This document shows, piece by piece, positions 38,830 through 52,400 of a stretch of 64,000 bases of DNA (within the stretch, counting starts at the first letter, position 1; each line of letters opens with the position of its first letter). This DNA comes from Diprion similis. Taxonomy: Eukaryota; Arthropoda; Insecta; Hymenoptera; Diprionidae. The stretch spans positions 6,136,001-6,200,000 of the forward strand of contig NC_060105.1 in NCBI RefSeq assembly GCF_021155765.1. Reading direction: 5' to 3'. Position numbers and translations under genes: made by a program. The notes under the pieces are model-generated. The model made no database searches. It saw only the letters and a list, made by a program, of their open reading frames with translations, and was not told the DNA's origin.

Positions 38830-41469
38830 ATGTCAAAGCAAAACAAAAGAGCTACGATTAGTAGGTAATTTCATATACAAAATTTTTCTGACACGATCTT
38901 AAAACCCAAAATTTTCAAGTCAATCGTTTTGTCATTAAAAATAATTCAACAAAAAAAAAAAATCAACGTATCATAATTCGGGAACGAAAGTTGTGCATAA
39001 ATAATTTCTCAGAATGTGTTCAAGTGACAGGAACGTAGCTCTCAAAGCAAAGAGCTTGTGCAAACGCATGCCATGGGTAATGTGTTACAAGTATTCTCTT
39101 ATAAAATGCACAACAGTTCCATTTTATGTATGCACTTGCTATGCGCACAGATGATGCGTCTCGAAGATCACTTAATCCCTGACAACCAACTTGGCGCAGC
39201 TTATCAGAAAACACGAATAGACCATGAAATGCTTCTGAATGTGAACAGTGATCCAAAGATCGCCAGACTGACAGGAATAATGGTAACTCTAGGTAATTTT
39301 CATAAGTCTGTAGTCAAAACACTTGTAACAGTTCCAACTCTTACCGGTGCCGTTATATCACTCTACTTGCGTCAGGAGAGAAAAATTCCCATCCGATGGG
39401 AATAACTGATATTGTTTTGTCGGGGGCTGACATGGTGAGAATGAACATGTCACACAAAGAACCTAAGTGGCACGCTATAAGTGTACAATCTATCAGAGAA
39501 GCTGGAAACAGAATTCATCGGTGTCGTCGCGAAGTATTTCCCTTGGCTGTTGCAATGGATTTACGTGGACCTGAAATACGTACAGGGCTTTTCAATGGAG
39601 CGGAAGACTCGATGGTTAATATTTGTATATCTTTTGATATTTTCAAAGCATGCGTAGTGCACACACAGTACTCGATCTCTCTAACGGGTTATGATTATAC
39701 CTACAATTAGAGGAGCATTGACTATTACAGGGATATGCAGAGTTCAAAGAAGGCAATTCTGTGAAATTACTAGTCGAGGATAATATGAAACGAACTGGTT
39801 GTGATAAGTGTTTTTGGGTGTCTTATCCTGATTTGCCTAGATTTTGTAAGGTTGGTGATAAAATTTACATCGATCGAGGGGCAGTTATCTTAGAGACTAC
39901 TTGTGTAGGTTTGTAATCTTACAAATGAATTCAGTGTCGATTAAAGATCTAATGATTCATAATAATCACGTTACATTAATATTTATTATTGCAGCGGAGT
40001 GCACTGTGACCTGCAAAGTAGTGAAAGGTGGAATTGTCAGGAATGAGAAGCTAGTGCAATTAGTGGATGGAATTCCTGAGCTACCTCAAGTGTCTGGGAA
40101 AGATGATGCCGACATTGGCCTGGCCCTGGACTTTGAATGTGATCTTTTGATAGTGTCTCATGTGCGAAATGGGCAAATGATATGCGCTGTCAAAGATAGA
40201 ATAAAACAAATTGGTAGATCAATTTTTACTATGTCATAATTTATTCGTTAGGAATCGCAATATGTACCTTATCTGCTGACTGGATTTTCTTCTATCAGGA
40301 ACACGGCCAATTTGCGTTGTGGCGAAAATTTCATGTAATCAAGGTCTTGAGGCTTTCGATGATATCCTAAAAGTAGCAGATGCAATCATGATTGATAGAG
40401 CTGGAATTGAAGTAGATATCCGACCCGAGAAAGTGTTTTTAGCACAAAAATGTATAATTTCAAAATGTAACAGAGTAAGCTGAAGCAACTATGTTTGATC
40501 GCCAAACACCCTTGTAATTAGTAGATACATATTCCTTGTCTTCTCAGTTCATCATTAACGTTTGCATCTCCAGGTTGGCAAACCAGTTATCATAGCCGTT
40601 CGCATAAAAGGAACTGAACCATCGTACACAGATATGAACGATATTTCCTGTGCAGTTCTTGATGGTGTTGATTCCATATTTCTTGCAACAGGAGCACTGA
40701 GTGTTGACGAAACTGTGAAAGTTGTTAAGAACGTTGATATCGCTTGTAGAGAAGCCGAGTGCGCCCGATGGCAGAGACAGACTTTTGAAGAACTTAGTTA
40801 CAAAGTTAGTCTTCTTTCGTCCAGAAAATTCAGCACATTGAAATCTTGAATCTGTGATCATAAGTTTGCTTTCTATTTTTCCATTCATTGAATGCTTCAG
40901 AGTTTTGTTATCGTTTATGCTTCTAATTTCATGAAAAAAGGCTCTAATACCCCTCGATCCAACGCATTCTATTGCTGTTGCTGCCATCGAGACATCTATG
41001 AAGTGCAATGCAGCTGCTATAATTGTTACCACAACAACTGGACGTTCGGCAATGATGTTGTCTATTTATCGTCCTCGCTGTCCCATCATTGCTGTCACTA
41101 GGTACGGTATTGTGGCACGCTGGCTGCAAGTGTATTTTGCGGTTCACCCAATCCATTACAGAAGTGAGTTAATGTGTATTCCACTTTTCCCAAAACACTC
41201 ATTGATCATCCAATAATTCATGCTGATAGTATTTACATGACATTAATATTTCAGATCCACCATATCCAGATTGGAGTAAGGATATGGATTACCGAATACA
41301 ACATGCAATGAATTACTCTCGTAGTCATAAATTTGTGGAAGTTGGAAATGCAGTTGTCATAGTTAGCGGATGGCGTCAAGGCTCAGGATTTACAAATTGC
41401 ATACGTATAGTTTATGCTTCGCCAGGAAATATTCCAAACTTGTCCGAAGACTTTGAGGAGTCTTGGTGA
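38830..41469 (+). CDS. Diverged pyruvate kinase paralogue, probably catalytically dead, 10 exons
   Basis: Full-length pyruvate kinase homologue. Exons: 38830-38864, 39013-39076, 39151-39292, 39376-39614, 39731-39908, 39995-40213, 40299-40474, 40574-40804, 40941-41163, 41255-41469. Phases close, giving about 573 residues. If translation starts at the AUG at 39151 instead, it is 540 residues; the first two small exons are inferred from splice sites and an open frame. Family segments kept are [44 protein letters not shown] and GWRQGSGFTN. Catalytic segments are altered: the metal-binding SKIEN reads AKISCN, ARGDLG reads DRAGIE, CATQML reads IAVRIK, and MLSGETAKG is replaced by FLATGALSV. The substrate-side lysine and the DxxGPEIRTG loop remain. 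I infer loss of pyruvate kinase activity with retention of the fold. Insects often have extra pyruvate kinase copies with restricted, commonly testis, expression; the role here is unknown. Confidence 0.85.
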
Positions 41470-41609
41470 TAACATTGCTTTTATGTACCGTCAAATGTCA
41501 TTGTTAGCAACTAGTCTTCATAATATTCTGATCCAAATCATACTAACCAATTACGAATTTAATGAACTTGAACGACTCACGTTTTGGAAGCATGTACGTT
41601 ATAACAAAA

Positions 41610-41625
41610 AATAAAATGAAATAAA
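41610..41625 (+). terminator. Poly(A) signals of pyruvate kinase paralogue
   Basis: Two AATAAA hexamers (41610-41615 and 41620-41625), 140 bases past the stop codon. Confidence 0.65.
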
Positions 41626-41639
41626 TGTTCACAAAGAAG

Positions 41640-42611
41640 AAGATATTAAAAGTAAAAACTTTAGTTTTCTCATATCTATTTATCATATATTCATCATATA
41701 TACGACATTCATCGTAGATTTACTGCAATAATTTATTCATAGACTATAATTGTAATATTAGTTCTATGTTCACAGTTGGTTACATACATTCTAGTTGCGT
41801 GTCACTTTTGTAGCTTCACAACCGTACGGATTTTCACTACAAAATCTAGCGTACGCGAAATAAACACTGGTAGTAATAGAAGTAGTAGTGGTAGTCAAAG
41901 TAGCAGCAGGTATCCAAAGTGCAAAGACACCATTATTCGCTCATATGCGGACAGATGCACGCAATTGAAGTAAAAAACTTCCTGGAGTAGACAGATCTCA
42001 ACTCCAACGCGGATCGTAGCAACAGGATACCTAGTGACCAATTCTGCGATGATCAAATGCTTAGTCCACCTTCCTGTAAGGCAAAAGTTAAAAAAAAAAT
42101 ACTAGCTGAAATTAGAATTGCGAAATTGAGAGGCAGAGAAACCATTAAAGTGACAACAGGACCAGATATAGGTAAAGCTGGAAAGTAAGGAAATGATAAT
42201 AAGTAGGATAAATTTACATGCAGCGTAGTGGATCCAGTAAAATAGTTAAGTATAATAATACAGCTATAATAGTAAGGACTCTGCATAACTGCCCGATCAG
42301 TGGCATCACTTCCTGGTAGACTTGAAACTGAGTTAATATGAAAAGTACTCGTAATTTACAAAGAAATACGGTCAAACTACTTCAATTGACTCATTTAAAT
42401 TTATGAGGTACACTTTGATAAATCGGGATAAATTGGTCACTGAATACTGTTGGATAAGAAAATCAATCGTAACATATAAGTTCAATGGTAAGACTGAGTA
42501 AATCAATTGAACACGAATAATCATTAGCAACATGTGAATCACGTAACATCAAAATTCTAGAACCAATCACAAAGGAACAACATTCATTAAAGGTAAATTG
42601 CATGCAGAGGA
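41640..42611. other. Convergent intergenic region between the two pyruvate kinase genes
   Basis: About 1 kb between the stop codons of two genes facing each other. It probably contains most of the 3' untranslated region of the minus-strand pyruvate kinase. A short imperfect AGT repeat lies at about 41870-41910. No other gene is seen. Confidence 0.6.
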
Positions 42612-45600
42612 TCAAATTGTGATATCTTCATAGGAGTCGGAGTCACTCTCAATGGCACAAATTGGTTTCTCGCGGGTAAATTCCGGTTCTACGTACACGA
42701 CACGAAGGGTATTTGTGAAACCAGATCCCTGTTTCCATCCAGTGACAACAACGACAGTGTCACCGGTCTGAATAAATCCACGATTTTTGCCAAAGTTTAG
42801 ACCGTACTGTACACGCACATCGACATCCTTCAACCAGTCAGGAAGCGGGGATTCTGCAAAATCATTACTGTGTGTAAATAAAAAATCACAATATAATTTG
42901 GATGAGTCATGTTGCAACTGATCTAAGAATATCACAAAATATTTTTAGCATTTTGACACATTTCACTTGTCAAACCGAATTTCAAATAAACTTTACGAAA
43001 TTGCTTACCCGAGTAGTGAAGTGGCAGAATACCACGATACAGATGGCCTTGCCGCGCGACTTGTTCGAACCTGGTGACAGTAATAATTGGACACCTTGGT
43101 CTGTACTTGGAAATTAAATGTGCCGAGCGTCCCGAAGTAGTGATGACGATGATTGCAGCAGCTAGACATTTGATGGACGCCTCAACAGAAGCAATTGCGA
43201 CCGAGTGAGTAGCGTCGATAGGAGGTAATACATTTCTGCAGAGATCAGCAAAGATCTGGTTATGCCAGATTGCAGCTTCGGCCTCTTTACAGATATTGGC
43301 CATGGTCCGGACACATTCAAGAGGATAGTCTCCCTTGGCTGTCTCCCCTGAAACCCAAAATAACATGTTCTGAAATTCATAAGTGGCTCGATACAATGAA
43401 TCAATTTAACGTGTAGGGCGAGACTTCTTTGCTATTTGTACTATTTATTACACAAGAGTGGAGAGAATGTCTTTTACCTGAAAGCATGACACAGTCTGCT
43501 CCATCCAGAATGGCATTTGCAACATCTGAAGTTTCAGCGCGAGTTGCTCTAGGCTTTTTGATCATTGATTCCAACATCTGGGTGGCGCAAATTACTGGTT
43601 TTCCGTGCCTGTTACACCTGCTGATCATGCTTTTCTGTGCTAGGAATACTTTCTCTGGTGGTATTTCAATACCAAGGTCACCACGTGCCACCATGATACC
43701 GTCAGAGGCTTCTATGATCTCATCCAGATTGACCATGCCTTGCTGGTTCTCAATTTTTGAAATAATCTTTATGTTCTTTCCTGCTTCACCAAGGATACCA
43801 CGGATCTCTGTTAGTGCAGCTCCGTCACGGATGAATGAAGCAAAAATCATGTCTACTCCTTGGTCAACACCAAACTGAAGATCGGACTTATCCTTCTCTG
43901 AGACAGCTGGTAAGTCAACGGGAACTCCTGGCAAATTGACTCCCTTGCGAGAACCCAAACTGCCGCCATTTTCAACAGTGCATGTAATCTGGGTAGAGGC
44001 TGAAAGAATAGGTCATCGTAAAATGATGAATCTTTTTCGCCTTCATGTGGTTAGCAAGAAAATGATGTAATTTCACAATTACTTACCAACTTGGGTGGCA
44101 ATGAGAGAGATCAAGCCATCGTCAACAAAGATGCGGTTTCCAACTTTGACTACTTTTGATATATTTTCGTAGTCAACCCACACAATCTGTGCATTCCCTT
44201 TTTCCAAGTAAGCTTTGTCGGTTGTAAATTTGAAAGTCTGTCCTTTCTGCAGTTCCACTTCTGCAGAACCGCCCTAAAGAAGGAAGGATACAAAAATTAG
44301 AGTAAAAATTACAAGTAAAATGGTACTCAAGTCTGAATCATACGGTTGTGTAAAATCTGCTCAACTTACACCCTCCAAAAGTCCAGTACGTATTTCTGGT
44401 CCCTTTGTGTCCAGAGCAATGCCTACTGGCACACTTGTCTTGGTGCGTTCCGAAACATTTTTCTGAGCCTGTCTCACATTAGCAATGGTTTCAGCATGGT
44501 ACTCATGGGATCCATGAGAGAAGTTCATACGAGCAATGTTCATTCCAGTTTCAATCATCTTCTCAAGAGTCTCAACAGACCGGGATGCTGGTCCGATGGT
44601 ACAAATGATGCCAGACAAACGAACGAAGGAAGCATGGGGCTCGATGTCAAGGGCACACATGTGCTCTAAATGACTTTGCGCATTGAGTGCAGTGGTATTT
44701 GGCTTTCCTGCCATCTAAGTGTGAAAAAGGAAATTTGTTTAGAAAAAAAATTTACACTACTTTTATTGTAGCAAAATTCAAAAATAGTGTTTACGCGTGA
44801 TAATAATAATTTTGCTGCAACAACGTGCTGTAGCAATTAGCCATCTTATCTACATGAGATAATAGTGAGTGTACAATCAGGTCAAGCTGGCAGTGCTAAC
44901 GAATGCACCTATCGCTGATTATTGCTTTTTGGATGAATTTTTAAGCAGCTTCCATGTAACGATCATGCGATTGTGCTTCTCGTACGAGAAGCCATATGAA
45001 TTCAGATTTCATAATTCATCTTTTTAATAAAACTGAGATGACCTCTGTTGTGAATTAGGTAACAAAGTTTTCAATTTGCAGCATCTTTTTTATCTCCGGC
45101 ATATTTATATAAATACCAGATTGTTTTGAAAACCAAAAATTTTTGTCCAATGATAGATATAAACGCTAAATATACACATCGTCCGACTTTACAACACATA
45201 GATACATCTGAATTTTTCCTTTCAGACTTTTTAAACCCCCCTACAGATTCATGAAAATTCCGGGACGGAAAAAGAAAAAAAAAAACTACACAATGAGAAA
45301 CATCAATGTGGGCTTGTACCGTGTATCAAAGCAAAACATCTACTACAACAGTGCGGATAGTTCGATCTAATTGGCTCGTTGCCCAAGGCTAGTGCATAAC
45401 ACCAGTGCTGTTACGATTATATGAAAGTTTTATCTTTACACATGCAAATGTATATAAACATACATCCTAACTCACAATGAGCTGTCGTTGATCTAGCAAT
45501 AAATCGATGGACCAAGAGCATCACAATGACGCCAAGACTCATTGTTAGAGTGGGTCTGCTAAAAGTTGGATGAAAAGCATCACAGGACAGCCGATTACAC

Positions 45601-45898
45601 AAAGTAGGTGACACTGTGTATATAAATGCATACTAAGCTTCTATATACTTCTAATATATAAAGTAATTAAAAAAATTTTAATCAGCATATCGATTCGCAC
45701 AAACAAGCGTAAAGAAAAGATTTTGTACGAAAGAAGAAAAAAAAACTTTCCACTCTGCCTTTAAATACAAGGTACGTGTATAATATATGTATAAATTTGA
45801 ATCGCAAAGTTAATTTCTTTCATGCTCTGATCTACATACACATATACTATATACTCAAAACCGAGTAATTGAATGATTGTTATGAAAAGAAAAAAATT

Positions 45899-45931
<33 letters not shown>

Positions 45932-46025
45932 AGCGTTCATCTCTGTAAGAATAAACTATCCATGATAAATCCAGGGAGACGGTATGCAAAAATTATACCT
46001 TATCGTCGTCAGTACTCCAGACCAT
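42612..46025 (-). CDS. PyK: Pyruvate kinase, 6 coding exons
   Basis: Converts phosphoenolpyruvate and ADP to pyruvate and ATP, the last step of glycolysis, in the cytosol. Coding exons 5' to 3': 46025-45999, 44714-44370, 44273-44087, 43999-43478, 43347-43009, 42853-42612. They join in frame to 553 residues. All active-site segments are intact: [77 protein letters not shown] and [10 protein letters not shown]. The start chosen is MVWSTDDDK in a 9-codon exon, by analogy to the short N-termini of insect enzymes. The frame stays open upstream to an AUG at 46220, which would add 65 mostly basic residues. The C-terminus extends about 20 residues past the usual end, finishing in an acidic/serine stretch and DITI. 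Confidence 0.96.
45897..45930. repeat. TA dinucleotide microsatellite
   Basis: About ten TA units passing into GTATATATACATA, in the first intron of pyruvate kinase close to its first coding exon. Confidence 0.9.
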
Positions 46026-46420
46026 ATCGGTGTGCTGCGTGAACAAAGTAGAAGCACGAATTAATGATAAACTATTGGTCTTCGGATATCGAGTAAGCGA
46101 GAAGTGTGCGGCGAATGTAACGCGCTGACGGACTAGCGGTGTGTTCCGAACACAGGTGATCAACGACAATTGCGCGAACGCAGACCGGAAGCTTTTCTTG
46201 CAACGCAACAAGAGACGCATCGATCTTCAAAAGGAGGGTCGTACTAAGTTCGCACGGAGAGTCGTCGGCGCTGGTCGATCAGGGTGCGATATACACGAGC
46301 CGTAGCTGGTGCTCGGATGGCAAAAATAACCGATCAGCATCACCGAAATTTGGCCGGAGGTCTACCCCGTCGCAACCGCACGTGCAGGCATTGAGCTGTC
46401 GCCACTTTGAACACCTCTGT
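46026..46420 (-). other. Pyruvate kinase 5' UTR or N-terminal extension, and promoter-proximal DNA
   Basis: The sequence upstream of the chosen start is open in the pyruvate kinase frame back to an AUG at 46220-46218. The predicted 65-residue stretch starts MRLLLRCKKSFRSAFAQL and is rich in Arg, Lys and Ser with no acidic residue until its last position. That composition is typical of a mitochondrial presequence but could be chance in a 5' leader. The transcription start is not evident. Confidence 0.45.
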
Positions 46421-46429
46421 CATTCGGAA

Positions 46430-49400
46430 ACAGCTTGTTTTTCTGTATTTTCATTGCGAATTTTCAACTGATCTGCTCACGACGCACGCAGTCTTCGGCG
46501 ATCGTGCATAAAGGATAGGATCGCGTGCGGCACACGACCATCCTTTTTGATATCGCTTATTTATAATCGATTGAAATGATAACGGTGAGCGGAATGTCCT
46601 GTCAGGATTTTTACTTCAAAATACAAAACAAATGTTGAAATTGACAAATTCGCCAAAGACTAAAACAAATCTGTACGTTTGTTCGGTGGTTTTTAATTTT
46701 ACAAGGTTGCAATTAGTAACGTTATCGTAACGATACATCGGGGAACTATGATTTCGAAATGTGTTTTGTTTTGTTACGGTTTACTGAATTCCAGACAGTT
46801 CAAAAATCGCGAAATAACGGTTTTCCCTCTGCATGAATCCTCGCGATAACGCTACTAGCTTCAATATGCTTTTATATTCAATTTTCTCAATCCAAAACCT
46901 AAGGTGAAATAGGGTTCGTGCATTTCGCGTTCACGTGCTCGGTATGTGAGCATTATTTGTTTTGGCAACATCGCGTCTTTTACTAGAATTAAGAAAATCG
47001 GCATACCTAGATAAAGAGAAAAATGTCAAACCACTCCGAATAACCGATAATTATTGCCTTGTAAATACCCATTCTTAATTAACGGAGAATCTTAATATCA
47101 ACCCGAAATTCAGAGTATAGTTGATAGATATGAATTGGTGATCTTGAAATGAACCATGCCAGTTTAAATTTAGCTTCCACAGCCACAGCGAAGAGGCAAT
47201 GGCATTCACATGAGAGCACACAGCCGGTGGAAACTGACCTTGATTATAGCGGTGTGCCTATAAACCCTATGTGATAAGAATTAATTGTAACTATGTATAT
47301 ATACCGTAAAATACTAGTGCGTCGTCAGGATTTTGCACTATAGACTTTAGCCCACGACTGAATCTCTGTTTATGCAAATAGCAAATTTACTGGATTTCAC
47401 CGGTGTGTTGTGGATTGTAATAACGGTACAGGAAGAGGCTGGTAACTGTCTAATGTCAGACTCGTTACATTACGTTGGCGGGGAATAAAAGAATAACCTT
47501 TACAAGCTTTGGGCTGATAGTGATTATTATGCCGAGTGGATTCCTTGAAAGAAAACAGAGGTGTATCTAATTTTTGGTCCGTTGGTAACCATGGGACCGA
47601 TTGCAGCTGACCCGGAATCCGCAAATAGAGGTTATAGCTTGCACTGCGAAAAGTTAATTTTCATAAAAGTGCTCATCGGATGTAGTAAATTCTAACACAA
47701 TTATTTTACTGTAAGTTGGATCTCAAATTAATGTCTAATACAACGGTAAAGCAGTCGGAGAACTTGATTCTTTGCAGTAAACATCGTCACGACCTGAGCT
47801 AGGTCAAAAACTATCCCAAAAGATTCACCGCTGGAATTTGCAAGGTTATAGAAAAGCCGCACATCAATCGCTGATCATTGTCAAAATGCATCTAGCTTTG
47901 TTGGAATTTTGGATTTGCTTGATTTTTGCCCAAGTACTCATAAGTCGAATGCAAGTCTTGCAAGAGAAGTAAAAACTGAGTTGGAGTATTATACATATAT
48001 ATGTGACCAAGATAAGTTTTATCAATCTTTCCATTAAACGCGTGAGCTATTCAGCTTCCCGCAAGCAACTTTGAGATTATCAGTTATTACTTTTAAATAC
48101 TGACGTATCAGTTGCACGCGGAATTGATAGGAGCATTTTTGTCCGGGTAATTCACGATAAAAGTATGATACGCATGATTTCCTCGATCGTAATAATGTCA
48201 GTGTAATTTTTTTCCCACTTTGTAGAGAAAAAAGATAATGTAACTATAACTGTATGCAACACTCTCATCAATATTGCACCTTTGTGTGTCGTGTTATACT
48301 GATTTTATTGCCTATCACATCTGTACAGGTTCAAGTCGTTTGAACCCTCGACAGATTTGTATTCTTGAATAGACTTCAGCACAGAAGAAGACTTTTGGGT
48401 TAACAGGGTTAACAAGATTACCTCTTCTATTAACAGTGTAGCACGTTTGTTATACGCCTCGTCAAATTTCGTTTATATACACTTCATAATTTACGTCATT
48501 TGATCTTGAATACCGTTTTCCTTACACTAATTCATTCCCAAATTAAATCATTTAATTTGTCTGCATATTTATTACCGTGGCAATTTAAGCCTATTATTTT
48601 CCAAACATCTATCTCCAGATTTGAAATATAGTATAAATTGGTTGTTAAACTGTGTTATCGATGCATAGAAATTCATTGCTATGTACTGAATGAGTGTAAA
48701 CTACAACATAATGCGTGCCGTTAAGGAAAATTTCTTCCTCAACCTGCATATTAATAAATTATTGTTAACACAAGTCTATGCCTACAGTATATTTAATATG
48801 TATCTCACTAACACCGAGAAACCATTGCGTTTCCCTTACGTGTAAATAAGACGAACTTGCATGAGTCTTGACACTTGACTTGATATTGGTGTTGATAGAT
48901 TACAGGGCCATTAAGGGCATATCGAGGAGACAGTTACTCTTCAATGTCTTGGAAAATGAAGACAAAAAAACAACATAGATTATTACAAATGGGATAAAGA
49001 GCTAAAGGCGTTCAGTGTCGCGTATAAGAAACTGTTGGCAGCTAATCTTATTATAGATATAAGAAAAGCCTGTGGTGAAAAGAAAAAATACATCATAGAT
49101 ATTACTATCGAGAGTTGATATTGAATTCTAAGTGATGTTGACCTTGGCAACAATTGGCTAAGGTCACCGGACACCACGAAATGGAGGCTGTGATAAGTGA
49201 AACCCCATTCAGCTGTCACAGTTCTATATGTCTGTGTGGCACAACTTTGTGGTACATCTATAGAAAGAGGAAACAATAACGTGTAAATTAGCAACTGTTC
49301 CCATTTTCTTTGTTTTCAATCCGCACGTGGCGAATCAGACTTTACATAACGAATTACCTATAACAAAATGCTTCAACAATATAATTACTACTGCTAATTT

Positions 49401-52400
49401 TCGTGTATACACAGCATAATGTAAACTAATTTCTTTGACTGAAGATATTGTAATATGTTTAGTGACTGGTATTATTTAGCCAGAAGTATTTTCGTTTCAA
49501 AGAATATTTTAACGGTTACACAAGCGGCTACCTTGATTATCGATGGAAACCTTGAATATCACCAAAAAGCAGGTGCCTGCTAATCGTAAACGAATTCTAG
49601 ATTCGAGGATCGCAATAACAGGTAAATCCTTTCGAAACTGATATGACAACGTGCATTGACCGTCAGTTTCGTCAGCCGGATAAGGTAGCCGAATAGTTCA
49701 GGAAGGCAACGATACTTTCCGTGGACATCTGAATTCCTGTTCCTACGTGCGTGTGTGTGTTTGATAAAAAGTGAATCGGCGGCGTGTCCGACGGCAAACC
49801 CGTCGCTTTTCGTAGCAGCCCAACACGTTGAATAACGTTTCGAATAAATAATTTTGTAAAACACCGGTAAATAAATGAGAGGTGATACACGGTAAGTTAA
49901 AAATCACGGCGGTATGAATATTTAGGCGTTCCTCTTCTCCTCTGACACTGCGGTCGAGAAATGAATCTGTGCGTTACTATGAATAGAGTTGTAATTGCGA
50001 GGGGAATGGGGATCATTTCCTCGACAATGATTAGAAGCGGAGGATTACCTTGGATTTCTTCGGGTACGTTGAAACTTGGAACTTGAAGCGGGAATGAGAA
50101 AATCGACGGTCTCACGGGGCCGTGGCTCGTGTCAGACTGAAGCTGAGGACAAGGAAGGTCACTACCACTTCTACTTCTACCGACACCGTTCCGCGTTCAG
50201 CGTGACAACTGACAGCGCCCTCTCCTACACGGTGACTCTTTGCAGCTTCGATCGATAGGGAGGATAGGGAGGAAGGTGGCGATAAGAAATTTGGCAGTTG
50301 GAATTTGGATATTTGCTTCACCAACATGTCGTATATTTACAAAAAGCCTAGCGTGAAAGCTCACAGATAAGACGCACCTTCGTCGGCCGGGATTTTACAA
50401 AAAATTTCGAAAGACCCGCTATCTGATTAGATTTTTCCGATTTCTCGTAATGGCACATTTTCTTATTTTTTTCTTTTATTCAACACGTTACATCAGATTT
50501 AACTTTATCAGCATGATTTATTACTTAATTTCCTTTTCGCAACTTTAGGCATGTTTTCTTTTATCGGAGTCGGAATCTTATCTATTACTGCCGATCTCTA
50601 TATTCGATATATCTGCAGCCCAAAAATTTTTAGAAGTTTGTTTGAATTCGCAGGACGACAGATCGCTGATTTGAAAACTACAATACTTGGCGGGTGGCAA
50701 CGACCGACTGTAAATCATTCGTGTGTGCGTGTAATGGGTAATAAAATAGACGCCTCACACGACGATTTATTAGGAGTGCACATGATATATACGGCTTCTC
50801 CGATCAAGTATATCTATATGTATCACTGATCTTTCACGTTAGTCTATCGTGCGATTTGAGTCATTTTTCGTCGTCGATAGCAGTTGTTTTGCGAGCGAAA
50901 GCTAACTTGTAGAAAAAATTTGCGTCTAGTGTTTGAGAAGAACCTTTTCTATGTCTTACGCCGCATATATGTATATATATCGTTTCAACTCATTACACAC
51001 GAATCGTATAATTGAATTACATGTGCGCATAGGTGGTCACTGTGTACACAGACTTGATAGAAACGGAAGGTCGTACAGTCTTACGTAACAAGACATGGCG
51101 GGCGTTTTTTTCTCACGACCTCACGACGTGAGGATATAGTGACGTTAACGATCGGTCAGATCCAATATCGCCCTGATAAGAATTATACTGGCACGGGACT
51201 GCCGAGGGTCAAGCCTTGGCGAGGAGTTACTAGACGCGAATTGAATCAAGCTATCTATTACGTCAAACTACGTATATGGCATGTAATATACATACGTCAA
51301 AACGTATGAAATGCGGTCGGAAAGTTCACTGGCGGTGACGAGTAAAAAACCTCTTCAGGGCTGTCTCTTCACGATCTGATTACGCAAACCTAGCGTTCAG
51401 CTACAAATAAGGTTTAATCCAAACCTAACAAATTGAGTAATAAAGTTCAAATATCGCACAACGCAACAGTTTGTTTATCTAGCAAATGGCGTTGTTCATA
51501 CACGCTTTACGCTCATCTCGAGAGGCACGTGCAGCGAGTTGAGTACAAGCCTTTTATACCGACTGAGCATAACCTCCTTTACAGTTTTTCGTGTCCGTAT
51601 ATAACGTATACGGATCCGTATAGTAACATCCGACCGGAACGTCCGTATGTTTTAATGCTTATGACTATTCCCTAACATTAGTTACCAACTAACCAAAACC
51701 GGTAACCGCGATATTTTCAGATGCGAATAGACGCGGATCATACGATCATACTCGAATATCAACAATAGATTAATAATTATAAATAATTATAATAGTACTT
51801 TCTAGAAGATATTTTGTGTAGGTCTATTCTACTCTACTTCAAAATTATCAATTGTCTGTGAAATTTTTTTTTGAAATCTGCGTTTTTGACGATAAATTAT
51901 TTGACTATCATTTCGTTAACTATGATTTCTTTCTTCACTAGCAACACATTTGACCGTCATTTTTCCAGTGGTTGAAATTATGGAGGCTATCCTTTATCGT
52001 CAAAATAGATTATTGAAATGTTGAAGAACCTTCGGGTGTGAAGGAGTATCGTTTACAATTTCATTTATTTGGAATATAACTTCATTTGCCGACATCGGTT
52101 TCTCACAAAAGACGCACCTTACACGACGCAAGTACTTATACTTATTCAAGAAACGTTACTTGATAAAGAGTCGTTTACGGAATTTGCGTCCAAATTTACG
52201 CACCATTACCGTGTTCAGACGGCATGTTTCCGTAATCTTCAAAATAGGTTATTATTTCGATTCGACTGCTCGCCGGTCTTGACAGGTAGAACGCTTCCGA
52301 GTGCTGCCGGGAGAGGCACGGCGATCCGTAGTCGCAAATATGTATATGTATATAAAGCGACACAAGTGGTAACGTTTCTTTCATACGGAGTTCGGTCTCC

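Noticed and set aside
44975-44992. Perfect 18-bp palindrome GCTTCTCGTACGAGAAGC in a pyruvate kinase intron
   Set aside because: Isolated, with no adjacent terminator, TE end or known motif; likely chance or minor.
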